The translations under genes were made by a program, and so were the position numbers. The notes under the pieces are model-generated. The model was not told where the DNA came from and searched no databases. It was given only the letters and a program-made list of their open reading frames with translations. Below, piece by piece: positions 55,800 through 64,000 of a DNA stretch of 64,000 bases (its first letter is position 1; each line of letters opens with the position of its first letter). This DNA comes from Echinicola shivajiensis. GTDB taxonomy: Bacteria; Bacteroidota; Bacteroidia; Cytophagales; Cyclobacteriaceae. The stretch is taken from contig NZ_JAHHZM010000006.1 in assembly GCF_018642165.1 (NCBI RefSeq), forward strand, positions 186,001-250,000, read 5' to 3'.

Positions 55800-56903
55800 A
55801 TGAACCCTAATAATTCAATACTACAATCCATAAGCTATTTTTTGATAACGCTGACATTGATTTTTGTGGTATTGAAAATTGCCTCCTTTATTTTTATTCC
55901 AGTGGCTTGGTCAGCCCTTTTGGCAATTGCCCTTGTACCAGTATGTGATTGGTTAGAGGAAAAAGGAATTCCCAGGCAAGTAGCAATAATATCGAGTATT
56001 TTAATGACGACTTTGATTGCAGCGGTAATCTTATTTGTTTTGACCAATCAGCTTGTCGGCTTATTGAAAAGTACTCCTGCAATTGGTAATAAGTTGGATC
56101 AATATGTTTTGAATATGCAAAATGCCCTAGAGCAAATTTTTGATATTCAAATAAGTGATGATGCTTTTGGGATGAATCTTTCTAGCTTGATAAATACACA
56201 ATCCATTAGTGCTGTTTTGATGGATTCTTTCCAGACAATAATGACTCTGGGAATTATGCCGGTTTTGGTTTTCTTTTTTATTTATTATCAAGAGTTTTTT
56301 ATGGAATTCTTAAGGCAATTGCAATTCAATGAAAATAAGAAGAATCTATTCGAAGGAGCTTGGATGGTTGAGGCTAGTATGCTAATTAAAAATTATTTAA
56401 TTGGTTTATCATTGGTAACAATCATTGTTTTTGTAATGGCCAGCATTGTCTTTTACTTTTTGGGCGTCAAGTATTTTTTGTTTTTCGCCTTGTTTGTAGC
56501 AATCTTTAATTTAATCCCCTATATCGGTGTTTTTCTTTCCTCTTTGATTTCAGTGATTTATGTCCTATTGACTACAGATTCTTTGCTCTATCCTGTTTTA
56601 ACCCTTCTACTATTATGGGGCATCCAATTAATTGAAAACAATTTAATTACACCTATGGTAGTAGGGATGAAAATAAAACTTAACCCTCTGGCAGTAATTC
56701 TTGCTATTATCCTTGGGGGCTGGACTTGGGGAATATCAGGGGTGATGCTATTTATTCCCATGATGGGAGTCCTGAAAATTGTATTTGATCATATCGAAGC
56801 GTTAAGCCCATACGGGTACTTATTGGGTAACGAAATGCCGGCGATCCAGCGAGAAAAGAAATTTTGGGCTGAGGTAAAACGAAAATTTTGGAGCAAAAAA
56901 TAG
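55800..56903 (+). CDS. AI-2E-family transporter (PerM/YdiK-like permease), 367 aa
   Basis: Eight hydrophobic helices, in the order typical of the family: two at the N-terminus (AIALVPVCDWLEEKG after helix 2), a soluble segment about 95-150, then helices with LFVAIFNLIPYIGVFLSSL and IQLIENNLITPMVVGMKI, plus LAVILAIILGGWTWGISG. Members export small molecules or act as Na+/H+ antiporters; AI-2 export holds for only some. The ATG at 55800 is preferred to a TTG at 55743. It follows the ACP gene by 178 bases and converges with the stress-protein gene. Confidence 0.91.
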   Translation: MNPNNSILQSISYFLITLTLIFVVLKIASFIFIPVAWSALLAIALVPVCDWLEEKGIPRQVAIISSILMTTLIAAVILFVLTNQLVGLLKSTPAIGNKLDQYVLNMQNALEQIFDIQISDDAFGMNLSSLINTQSISAVLMDSFQTIMTLGIMPVLVFFFIYYQEFFMEFLRQLQFNENKKNLFEGAWMVEASMLIKNYLIGLSLVTIIVFVMASIVFYFLGVKYFLFFALFVAIFNLIPYIGVFLSSLISVIYVLLTTDSLLYPVLTLLLLWGIQLIENNLITPMVVGMKIKLNPLAVILAIILGGWTWGISGVMLFIPMMGVLKIVFDHIEALSPYGYLLGNEMPAIQREKKFWAEVKRKFWSKK

Positions 56904-56989
56904 ATTGTTTAGACTCCAATATTAATTATTATTCTATCATCAGATTTGGGTTATCGTAGTTAGGAAGACTTATTTCATAAGCTTTCTTT

Positions 56990-57832
56990 TTATTCATTAA
57001 GGCAATAGGTCCATATTGGGCAACCACTTTGACTTACAATATCTTCGGTGATACTTCCATAGAAAGCATGGCTAAAACCCGTTCTGCCATGGGTGGACAT
57101 GGCAATCATATCTGTTTTATTGGATTTTTGAAATTCAAGTATTCCCTTCTCCTCTGTCCAATGGCTCGTAAAATGGCTTTCATAATTTGTGAGTTGGTGA
57201 TGTTTTGCAAATTCTTTAAGTTCTTTCCAAGCTTCTGTTTCAGGTTGAAAGTGCATTGGAGTATTGATTAGCAATAAATGAAGCTTGGCATTAAATAATT
57301 CTTGAATGCCTTTCAGGTGCGTAATGAAATTCTCCTGACCCTTTTCTAAGTTTGAGGGTAAAAGAATGTGTTTGATTTTGGTGACTTCTGTAGGCTTTTG
57401 TATGGCCATTACAGGTACTGTGCTTTTTCGTATTGTTTTTTTAGTGATCGAACCAAAAAAGAACTCATCAATGCCATCTATGCCGGATTTACCCATTATT
57501 ACTAAATCAATATTAAGCTCTTTGATTTTTTCCAGAATGGTATTGACTATTTTACCATTAGTGGAGACGATTTTAGTTTTGACATTAGTGTTAGCTTCAT
57601 TACCCAAAAAAGTATCCAAGTCTTTCATTATAGAATCGCGTATTTCTTGAATAAAATCATAATCCAAATTACTTCCTAAACCTTTCAAATACATGGTTTC
57701 ATTCATTGGAGAAATATAAAACACATAAAGAAGGATTATTTCAGCACCAGTTTTGGAGGCTATATCTACCGCAAATCGAAAGGCATTTTTCGAAGGCGTT
57801 GAAAAGTCAAACGGAACAAGAATTTTATCCAT
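56990..57832 (-). CDS. Tandem universal stress protein (two Usp domains), 280 aa
   Basis: Domain 1 (residues 1-~145) begins MDKILVPFDFSTPSKNAF and ends with the ATP-type loop VIMGKSGIDG...FFGSITKKTIRKSTVPV, whose G-2x-G-9x-G-S/T pattern is near complete. Domain 2 (about 155-280) has AMSTHGRTGFSHAFYGSITE and also keeps the G-S motif. Two-domain Usp proteins bind ATP or AMP and are induced by starvation, hypoxia and stress. The ATG at 57832 is preferred over a TTG two codons earlier. Confidence 0.92.
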   Translation of the reverse strand: MDKILVPFDFSTPSKNAFRFAVDIASKTGAEIILLYVFYISPMNETMYLKGLGSNLDYDFIQEIRDSIMKDLDTFLGNEANTNVKTKIVSTNGKIVNTILEKIKELNIDLVIMGKSGIDGIDEFFFGSITKKTIRKSTVPVMAIQKPTEVTKIKHILLPSNLEKGQENFITHLKGIQELFNAKLHLLLINTPMHFQPETEAWKELKEFAKHHQLTNYESHFTSHWTEEKGILEFQKSNKTDMIAMSTHGRTGFSHAFYGSITEDIVSQSGCPIWTYCLNE

Positions 57833-57934
57833 TATCAATTGGTTTAATAATTAAATTCACATGGTCAGTTTATTTATTATCACATTATATCCGATTCGTA
57901 TGGTTAGGGGTTTTATAGAATAATTATACGATAA

Positions 57935-58690
57935 CTATTGTGCTACCCAACCTCCATCTACGGCCATAGCATGTCCTGTTACAAAAGATGATTTATCTGA
58001 TAATAACCATAAAACCGCTTCAGCAATTTCTTGTGCTTTTCCTATTCTTCCCACTGGCTCCATATTCTCAAATTCCTTCAAAACTTTATTATCGTTTCCT
58101 GTAAATCGATCGATCATTGGCGTTTTGATCACTCCTGGGCAAACCGCATTTACACGGATGCCTTCTTTGGCATATTCCAGGGCAGCTGTTTTGGTTAGTC
58201 CTAAGACCCCATGCTTTGAAGCGGTATAGGCAGGAATATTAGCAAAACCTACCAAACCGGCTATGGAGGAATTATTCACGATGGCACCTTTACCCTTTTT
58301 AATCATTTGTTCAATCTCATATTTCATGCACAACCATACTCCCTTTAAGTTGGTGTTGATTACTTTTTCCCAATTGGCTAAACTACATTCATGCGTTGGA
58401 GCGGTTAGCCCTTCTGTTCCTGCATTGTTAAAGGAATAGTCTAATTGGCCAAATGTTGCTATGGTTTTATTAATCATTTCCTTTACTTGTTGATCATTGG
58501 AAACATCACAATTAATAAAGATGATTTTTCCATTTGAATTCTTGACCAAATCCTTTGTCTCCTGATTTTCTACAATATCAGAAATAGCTACGTTTGCTCC
58601 AGTTTTCACAAGGGCTTTGGCAGTGGCATGGCCAATTCCTGTATTTCCTCCTGTAACCAAAGTTGTTTTGTTTTTAAGAGATTCGTACAT
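57935..58690 (-). CDS. Short-chain dehydrogenase/reductase (classical SDR), 251 aa
   Basis: NAD(P)-dependent oxidoreductase. The Rossmann glycine motif is TGGNTGIGHA (residues 13-22); D62-V-S for the adenine; NNAG at 88-91; catalytic S142, Y155 and K159 (YTASK). The C-terminal VTGHAMAVDGGW is typical of the FabG-like group. An acidic D38 after beta2 (ISDIV) suggests NAD rather than NADP. Follows ppsA by 11 bases, one operon. Substrate unknown. Confidence 0.93.
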   Translation of the reverse strand: MYESLKNKTTLVTGGNTGIGHATAKALVKTGANVAISDIVENQETKDLVKNSNGKIIFINCDVSNDQQVKEMINKTIATFGQLDYSFNNAGTEGLTAPTHECSLANWEKVINTNLKGVWLCMKYEIEQMIKKGKGAIVNNSSIAGLVGFANIPAYTASKHGVLGLTKTAALEYAKEGIRVNAVCPGVIKTPMIDRFTGNDNKVLKEFENMEPVGRIGKAQEIAEAVLWLLSDKSSFVTGHAMAVDGGWVAQ

Positions 58691-58701
58691 GATAGTAGGG
58701 G

Positions 58702-61113
58702 TTAAGGCTTAACATTCAATAAAGAATGATTTTGCTGTTTTTCTGCCATAGAAATATTTTCAATTCCAGTTATCAATGCATCTGGGTTAAAGGATATACT
58801 GTCTATGCCCTGAGCGACCAAAAACTGGGTAAAATCCGGAAAATCACTTGGAGCTTGACCACATAGGCCTACCTTAATACCATTGGCATGTGCAGCTTGG
58901 ATCAATTGGCTGATCATTTTTTTTACTGCAGCATTTTTTTCATCAAAAAGGTGGTGGATGATTGAGGAGTCCCTGTCTACACCTAGTACCAATTGCGTAA
59001 GGTCATTTGAACCAATAGAAAAACCATCAAAGAGATCTGCAAATTCATTGGCGAGGATTGCATTGCTGGGGAGCTCAGTCATGACGTAAATTTCAAGTCC
59101 ATTCTTGCCTCTTTCTAAACCAAAGTTTTTTATGGTTTGCAGGACTTTTACTCCTTCTTCAGTTGTGCGGCAAAATGGAATCATGATCTTTATATTGGTC
59201 ATGCCCATTTCATCTCTAAGGATCCTGATGGATTCACACTCCAAGGCAAATCCATCCTTATAATTATCATGATAGTACCTTGAAGCCCCTCTGAAACCTA
59301 ACATGGGGTTTTCCTCATTAGGCTCAAAAGTACTTCCCCCCAACAGCTTGGCATATTCATTGGTTTTAAAGTCACTCATTCGTACAATTACCTCCTTGGG
59401 GTAAAATGCAGCTGCTACCAGTCCCAGATGTTGAGAAAGGATTGATGTGAAATAGTGTTTTTTATCCTGAAAATTGACTGTTTTCTTTTCTATTTCATCC
59501 TTTTCGGGTCCATCGGGTAGCTCGTCAAATTTTACTAATGCCATTGGGTGAATACCAATGACATCTGCTATAATAAATTCCATTCGAAGTAATCCAACCC
59601 CTAGATTGGGATAGTTGGCTAGTCGGAATGCCTGAAAAGGATTAGCAAGGATGAATTTTGGCTCAGTTTTGGTTTTAACTTCCTTAGATAGTACGACCTG
59701 TTTTTGCTCCCAATTGATCTTGCCATCATAAATATACCCCGTGTCTCCTTCTATACAGGAAACGGTTATTAATTGGCCATCTTTTAATTTTTCAGTAGCA
59801 TTTTGTGCACCAACGACGGCGTGGATTCCCAATTCCCTCGCTACAATGCTAGCATGGCTGGTTCTTCCCCCCTTATTGGTTACAATGCTGACTGCTTTGC
59901 GTAGCAAAGGATTCCAGTCAGGACTTGTAATGTCTGCTACAATAATATCTCCTTTACGCACTTTATCTTCGTCTGCAAGACTATTTACCAAGCAAACTTT
60001 TCCCGATACAATTGATCTGCCCACTGCGGTCCCTGAACATATTGGCTTGGGCTTCGAAAGGAGATGATATTCTTTTTCTTGGATCTTGTTTTTGTCTTTT
60101 TGTGAGTGTATGGTTTCTGGTCGTGCCTGCACAATATAGATAATGCCCGAATTGCCATCTTTTGCCCATTCAATATCCATTGGAATTCCATAGTGCTTTT
60201 CAATTTGATAACAATTCATGCCCAGCTTTTCAACTTCCTCATCAGTTAATGAAAATTGGTTCCTTTCCTCGGTACTTGTAGGGATATTCATTATTGGTTT
60301 AGGTCCCTTATTAGCATAAACCATTTTATTTTGTTTGGTCCCGAGTTTTTTGTAAAGAATACGTGCTTGATTTTTTGCGAGAAATGGCTTGAACAGGTAA
60401 AATTCATCAGGGTTCACAGCACCCTGTACGATGTTTTCTCCTAGGCCATAAATAGATGTTATATAAATGACATTCTCAAAACCACTTTCTGGATCAAGGG
60501 TAAAGGCCACTCCAGCTGAGCCTATGTCTGATCTAACCATTTTTTGTACTCCAACAGATAGGTACACCTTCATATGTTCGAAGCCTTTGTCAAGACGGTA
60601 TTTGATGGCCCTGTCATTGAACAACGAAATATAACATTTTTGAATAGCATCAATTAGTTGACCATGATCGCTAATATTTAGAAAACTATCATGCTGACCT
60701 GCAAAACTTGCCGAGGGAAGATCTTCTGCTGTAGCACTACTCCTGACGGCAAACGTATCATGATTATGATTTAACTGCTCAAAGGCATTAATAATGGAAG
60801 TGAGCACGTCTTTTGGAAACTTTCCTTGGCCTATAATTTTTCTACACTTACTCCCTATTTCTGCCAGGTTGCTTAATTCATCCTTGTCTAGCTGATCCAA
60901 TTCTTCGGTAAGGGGAGTGATGAGATCATTAGCGTGTAAATATTCTTGGTAAGCTGTAGCTGTTAGGGCAAATCCCTCGGGAATATTAATTCCAAATGAT
61001 TTCAATTTCTGTGTCATTTCCCCTAGAGAAGCATTTTTTCCCCCGACTTTCTGAATGTCATTATTGGAGATATTTGAAAAAGGAATACAATATGATTGAT
61101 GAGAGATGGACAT
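58702..61113 (-). CDS. ppsA: Phosphoenolpyruvate synthase, 803 aa
   Basis: Converts pyruvate, ATP and water to PEP, AMP and phosphate for gluconeogenesis. The N-terminal ATP-grasp-like domain shows GGKNASLGEM and FAVRSSATAEDLPSASFAG; the phosphohistidine domain has H420 in KGGRTSHASIVARELGIHAV; the C-terminal PEP-binding barrel has FCRTTEEG, SIGSNDLTQLVLGVDRDS and VGLCGQAPSD with the catalytic Cys. Complete. First gene of an operon with the SDR. With acetyl-CoA synthetase and pyruvate dehydrogenase nearby it fits control of the pyruvate node. Confidence 0.95.
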   Translation of the reverse strand: MSISHQSYCIPFSNISNNDIQKVGGKNASLGEMTQKLKSFGINIPEGFALTATAYQEYLHANDLITPLTEELDQLDKDELSNLAEIGSKCRKIIGQGKFPKDVLTSIINAFEQLNHNHDTFAVRSSATAEDLPSASFAGQHDSFLNISDHGQLIDAIQKCYISLFNDRAIKYRLDKGFEHMKVYLSVGVQKMVRSDIGSAGVAFTLDPESGFENVIYITSIYGLGENIVQGAVNPDEFYLFKPFLAKNQARILYKKLGTKQNKMVYANKGPKPIMNIPTSTEERNQFSLTDEEVEKLGMNCYQIEKHYGIPMDIEWAKDGNSGIIYIVQARPETIHSQKDKNKIQEKEYHLLSKPKPICSGTAVGRSIVSGKVCLVNSLADEDKVRKGDIIVADITSPDWNPLLRKAVSIVTNKGGRTSHASIVARELGIHAVVGAQNATEKLKDGQLITVSCIEGDTGYIYDGKINWEQKQVVLSKEVKTKTEPKFILANPFQAFRLANYPNLGVGLLRMEFIIADVIGIHPMALVKFDELPDGPEKDEIEKKTVNFQDKKHYFTSILSQHLGLVAAAFYPKEVIVRMSDFKTNEYAKLLGGSTFEPNEENPMLGFRGASRYYHDNYKDGFALECESIRILRDEMGMTNIKIMIPFCRTTEEGVKVLQTIKNFGLERGKNGLEIYVMTELPSNAILANEFADLFDGFSIGSNDLTQLVLGVDRDSSIIHHLFDEKNAAVKKMISQLIQAAHANGIKVGLCGQAPSDFPDFTQFLVAQGIDSISFNPDALITGIENISMAEKQQNHSLLNVKP

Positions 61114-61399
61114 TTTAAATATTGATTTATTATGAATTAATGTTTGATATCATAAATCGGAATTTGAGTACTTCCATCAATTATCTATTCACTATTTAGG
61201 GATGTTTTATTTCAATATCCCTGACTTTTGATGTGCGGTTTCTTTATTATGAATAAATCTAGTAGGATTATAAACCATAAAAAATGATGGCAACTGCAAT
61301 TAATGATGATGAGTATCATTCCATTAATACCGGGGCAGAAAGTTGACAGCATTTTGAATTGAGGCCTATTAGGTAGGGAAACGAAATGGAAGTGGGTTT

Positions 61400-61718
61400 T
61401 TATGGTTTTAAACTATCAAGGATATATATAATCTGGTCTCTCAGCATATCTTCCATCATTGATTTGCCTTTCATAATTTGCTGCATTAGCTCATTATTGG
61501 TGTAAAGCTTGGTCATTATCCAATATGTATTGTAGCATATTCGATATCGTTTTCGGCTCATTACAAATTGTATTCATGATTTCATTTTGCAATGATTCTT
61601 TTTAGAAGCGTGTCTACTCTTTTCTCTTGAAGCTTAGAGCAGCTTATTGCTACAATGATATTGCTACAATGATAAGTGCTAAACTTAGAAGGATATTAAT
61701 AACTGTTGTTTTCATCAT
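61400..61718 (-). pseudogene. Decayed small lipoprotein gene, disrupted by a tandem duplication and frameshifts
   Basis: On the - strand from 61718: MMKTTVINILLSLALIIVA then, once one copy of the 14-bp repeat is removed, ISCSKLQEKRVDTLLKRI, an ordinary lipoprotein signal with lipobox Cys. A frame change leads to LQNEIMNTICNEPKTISN and MLQYILDNDQALH; another leads to NELMQQIMKGKSMMED and MLRDQIIYILDSLKP, stop at 61400. The Met/Asn/Gln-rich helical repeats resemble small secreted Bacteroidota proteins of unknown role. At least three lesions. Confidence 0.6.
61646..61673 (-). repeat. 14-bp tandem duplication inside the lipoprotein pseudogene
   Basis: Two exact adjacent copies of attgctacaatgat (61646-61659 and 61660-61673). 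Fourteen is not a multiple of three, so the duplication itself breaks the frame. Deleting one copy restores the lipobox coding. Confidence 0.85.
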
Positions 61719-61736
61719 TAAGGGTGTTTCTATGCA

Positions 61737-61862
61737 ATGGTACAAGCATTTTTAACGATGGGCATCAAGGGCAAATCCGTTACACTTCCTTTATTTTAAA
61801 TTTTACTGCTCAAGTTTATCCAAGAATGGGCAGAGAGGCTAAATACACCTGTACAAAAGTGA
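61737..61862 (+). pseudogene. Possible short gene remnant with an internal stop
   Basis: ATG at 61737 reads MVQAFLTMGIKGKSVTLPLF, stop TAA (61797), then in the same frame ILLLKFIQEWAERLNTPVQK, stop. The composition is protein-like, but the length is too short to rule out chance. Family not recognised. Confidence 0.25.
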
Positions 61863-61956
61863 TAATGATACCTACTTAGAAACATAAGCGACCATTGAAA
61901 CTATTTTTTTATCGGAAATTTGATGGTTAAATGTTTTTAGAAAATCCATTAATTAA

Positions 61957-63104
61957 ATGAAGACAAAAATAACGCTACTGGGTTTAGCTGGAATGCTAAT
62001 ATTTGCTGCTTGTTCCAAATCCGATTATGAAGAAAACCAAGATGGAATAATTCTCAACTTGGTACAAAAGGATAAGAAAGAAGCCGCTAAGCTAAGATTG
62101 CAGGTATTAGGTGATGAACTGATCCATGTCTCGGCTACGCCTGACCAGCACTTTCCCAAAGACACAAGTTTAATTATTGTTCCGAATGCTCAAACAATTC
62201 CTTTCACCGTAGATGATACCGGTGATTCTATCACCTTAAGCACTGCTCGGTTGAATGTAAGGGTATCGAAATCTGATGGTGGAATAATATTCAAGGATAA
62301 AGACAATCGCCGTATTTTGGCTGAGGCGAAGGGGGGGGCAGGATGTTTGTTCCTATTGAGGTAGAAGGAACAAAGGGCTACTCGGTTAGGCAGCTATTTG
62401 ATTCACCGGATGACGAGGCTTTTTATGGATTGGGACAGCACCAGGCCGATGAATTCAATTATAAAGGAAAAAGTGAGGAATTGTTCCAATACAATACAAA
62501 GGTTTCTGTACCATTTATTGTTTCCAATAAAAATTATGGGCTCTTGTGGGACAGTTACTCTTTAAGCCGTTTTGGGGACAGCCGGGAATTTAAGCAACTA
62601 AACAAGGTATTTACCTTATACGATAAAGGAGGACAGGAAGGTAGTCTGACAGGTACTTATGAGTCTTCGAGCATTGAATGGCCAAGATTGGTACGCAAGG
62701 AAGATTCTCTGCATTTTGAAGATATTAAGACGGTAAGAAACCTGCCTGAAAATTTCCCTTTGAAAGGAGCTAATGTTACCTATGAAGGTGCTATTGAGGC
62801 TCCTCATGACGGGATATATCAGTTTAGCCTATATTATGCCGGATATGTGAAAGTTTATTTAAATGACGAATTGGTAGTACCGGAACGTTGGAGAACATCT
62901 TGGAACCCGAATAGTTATAAATTTACTTTTGAGATGGAGTCCGGTAAGAGAGTACCATTGCGCATAGAGTGGAAACCAGACGGTGGTAAATCCTATTTTG
63001 GCATGAAGGTGCAGACACCACAGGAGGAAGATGAATTAGGTAAACAGGTGTGGTGGAGTGAAATGAACAAGAAAATGGATTATTACTTTGCTTACAAGTT
63101 TTGA
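61957..63104 (+). pseudogene. GH31 alpha-xylosidase-like lipoprotein with PA14 domain: frameshifted, then truncated
   Basis: Residues 1-19 are a lipoprotein signal (LIFAAC, C19). An N-terminal GH31 beta-domain follows. At the G8 tract 62331-62338 the frame is lost (stop at 62364); adding one G or removing two restores reading into FVPIEVEGTKGYSVRQL and AFYGLGQHQADEFNYKG, the classic GH31 segment. A PA14 insert (about 62740-63010, YEGAIEAPHDGIYQFSLYYAG less one residue) matches the architecture of xyloglucan-type GH31 alpha-xylosidases such as BoGH31A. The sequence stops after KMDYYFAYKF where family members continue with the catalytic barrel, so the enzyme core is missing. The gene appears cut by the element that starts near 63100. 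Confidence 0.85.
62331..62338 (+). repeat. G8 homopolymer at the frameshift site of the GH31 gene
   Basis: Eight consecutive G residues. One extra G gives continuous GH31 coding across the tract; two fewer gives the family-like GGRMFVP. It may be a slippage mutation, an on/off tract or a sequencing error. Confidence 0.85.
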
Positions 63105-63113
63105 CATCATTTT

Positions 63114-63135
63114 GTGTGCAAATCGTGCGCAAATC
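63114..63135 (+). repeat. Two tandem 11-bp repeats before the recombinase gene, possible integrase arm sites
   Basis: gtgtgcaaatc (63114-63124) and gtgcgcaaatc (63125-63135) differ at one base. They lie 16 bases before the integrase ATG, where arm-type or core binding sites of tyrosine recombinases are often found. Function inferred from position. Confidence 0.6.
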
Positions 63136-63150
63136 TCAAATCAACTAGTC

Positions 63151-64000
63151 ATGGAAAAGAAACTTGCCAAGTCTGGAAAACAGTTTGAAATGACCATCTA
63201 CTTGGACACCCGAAGGACTAAAGCAGATGGATTTTATCCATTAAAAATAAAGGTTTATACTCCAATGCCCAAAAGACGGAAATACTATTCCGTTGGAATG
63301 GATATGGACGAGGTAACCTATGAAAAGGTATTCCTATCAGTTAAACCCAGAAAAGCTGAAAAGCAAATCCGCATTCAAATAGAAAGCCTACTACATAAGT
63401 ATATTGAGGTGGCCAATAGGCTGGACAATTTCACCTTTGAATCTTTTGAAAACCTCTTATTTAAACCTGAGGGTGATGTCAAGGATGTTTTCTATTTGTA
63501 CCAACAAAAGATAAAGGCTTTAGAGTTGGAGAAAAGGGAAGCCACCAAACATACCTATGAGGCCAGTTTAAAAGCTATTAAGAAATTTCTAACAGCTAAT
63601 CGACGAAAAAGGGAGCCCAAAAACCTTTACATACAAGATATCACAGTGGAATGGCTAAAGAATTTTGAAAAGTGGATGCTTGATAAGGGGAATACAAAAA
63701 CAACCGTTGGCTATTACTTAAGAACGCTTAGACACATCTTTAATACCATCAAAACTGATCATTATCCTTTTGGTAAAAATGGCTATGTTATTCCCAAGGG
63801 AACTAATAAAAAGAAGGCCTTGGATAAGCACCAATTAAAATTATTATTTGAGGGTGAACCGCAGAACCAATTCCAACAAAGAGCCAAAGACTTTTGGTTT
63901 TTCTCTTACTTATGCAAAGGGATGAATATGAAGGATATCTTGTATCTCAAGCGGAAAAACGTTAACGGTGATTTCTTAGAATTTGTAAGGGAAAAAACCA
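63151..64000 (+). CDS. Tyrosine recombinase/integrase, Bacteroidota type, N-terminal 283 residues (3' truncated by window)
   Basis: The open frame starts MEKKLAKSGKQFEMTIYLDT and runs to the window end. An N-terminal arm-binding domain (about 10-100) is followed by a SAM-like core-binding domain (about 110-215; HTYEASLKAIKKFL, VGYYLRTLRHIFNTI), then the start of the catalytic domain (FWFFSYLCKGMNMKDILYL). Where many members show RG-M/I-N at the first catalytic Arg, this one has KG-M-N; some subfamilies tolerate this. The His, second Arg and Tyr lie beyond the window. It is probably the integrase of the element that split the GH31 gene. Confidence 0.92.
   Translation, partial: MEKKLAKSGKQFEMTIYLDTRRTKADGFYPLKIKVYTPMPKRRKYYSVGMDMDEVTYEKVFLSVKPRKAEKQIRIQIESLLHKYIEVANRLDNFTFESFENLLFKPEGDVKDVFYLYQQKIKALELEKREATKHTYEASLKAIKKFLTANRRKREPKNLYIQDITVEWLKNFEKWMLDKGNTKTTVGYYLRTLRHIFNTIKTDHYPFGKNGYVIPKGTNKKKALDKHQLKLLFEGEPQNQFQQRAKDFWFFSYLCKGMNMKDILYLKRKNVNGDFLEFVREKT

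Larger units (their letters stand above)
61114..61956 (+). other. Gene-poor region, 843 bases, holding decayed genes
   Basis: Upstream of ppsA (-) and of the broken GH31 gene (+). It contains the lipoprotein pseudogene at 61400-61718 (-) with its 14-bp duplication and a short + strand remnant at 61737-61862. Nothing else was recognised; the first 280 bases should hold the ppsA promoter. Confidence 0.5.
63096..64000 (+). mobile_element. Left edge of an integrated element carrying a tyrosine recombinase (continues past window)
   Basis: GH31 homology ends at about 63095-63101. A tandem 11-bp repeat and a tyrosine-recombinase gene follow within 50 bases. The exact boundary is uncertain by about 10 bases, and the rest of the element and its right end are outside the window. 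Confidence 0.6.

Overview
The window reads as an AT-rich chromosomal segment from a Bacteroidota bacterium, most likely a marine or polysaccharide-degrading member of the Cytophagales (Cyclobacteriaceae-like). The reasons are a SusD end, three sulfatase-fold proteins, an RND pump fused to its outer-membrane factor, a Bacteroidota-type tyrosine recombinase and TAnnTTTG promoter-like boxes. No rRNA, tRNA or CRISPR array was seen. Species is not determined.

Region 1 (1-7930): the distal part of a polysaccharide utilization locus. It holds the end of a susD-like gene, a secreted S1 sulfatase, a large lipoprotein of unknown family with an internal duplication, a secreted FAD-dependent oxidoreductase and a HEAT-like protein, all on the + strand and closely packed. 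Region 2 (8153-11529): moaE on +, and facing it a two-subunit (2Fe-2S plus molybdopterin) periplasmic oxidoreductase of the isoquinoline 1-oxidoreductase type. Region 3 (11805-24444): a CusA/CzcA pump fused to a TolC-like protein, its adaptor, an LtaS-like membrane enzyme with a response regulator and histidine kinase, a second S1 sulfatase with HEAT-like C-terminus, and a small secreted protein.

Region 4 (24938-61113) is the striking part. About 36 kb carry functions that fit survival under energy or oxygen limitation: two PEBP-family proteins; alpha-glucan storage enzymes (a glycogen synthase/phosphorylase fusion, GH57 and GT4); a cobalamin-type class II ribonucleotide reductase; a phosphoribosyltransferase/hydrolase pair; a complete N-type ATPase operon (atpDCQRBEFAG) followed by two related coiled-coil proteins; an alcohol dehydrogenase; a DUF892 protein; an erythromycin-esterase-family protein; acetyl-CoA synthetase; pyruvate dehydrogenase E1alpha/E1beta/E2 followed by an acyl carrier protein; an AI-2E-family permease; a tandem universal stress protein; an SDR; and PEP synthase. 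Taken together they could store and mobilise glucan, energise the membrane at the expense of ATP or the reverse, make dNTPs without oxygen, and route C2/C3 units between acetate, acetyl-CoA, pyruvate and PEP. That joint role is inference from gene content.

Region 5 (61114-64000) is decaying and mobile. A lipoprotein pseudogene carries a 14-bp tandem duplication. A GH31 alpha-xylosidase-like gene is frameshifted at a G8 tract and then cut off at about 63.1 kb, where a tyrosine-recombinase gene begins. This looks like the left edge of an integrated element that continues past the window.
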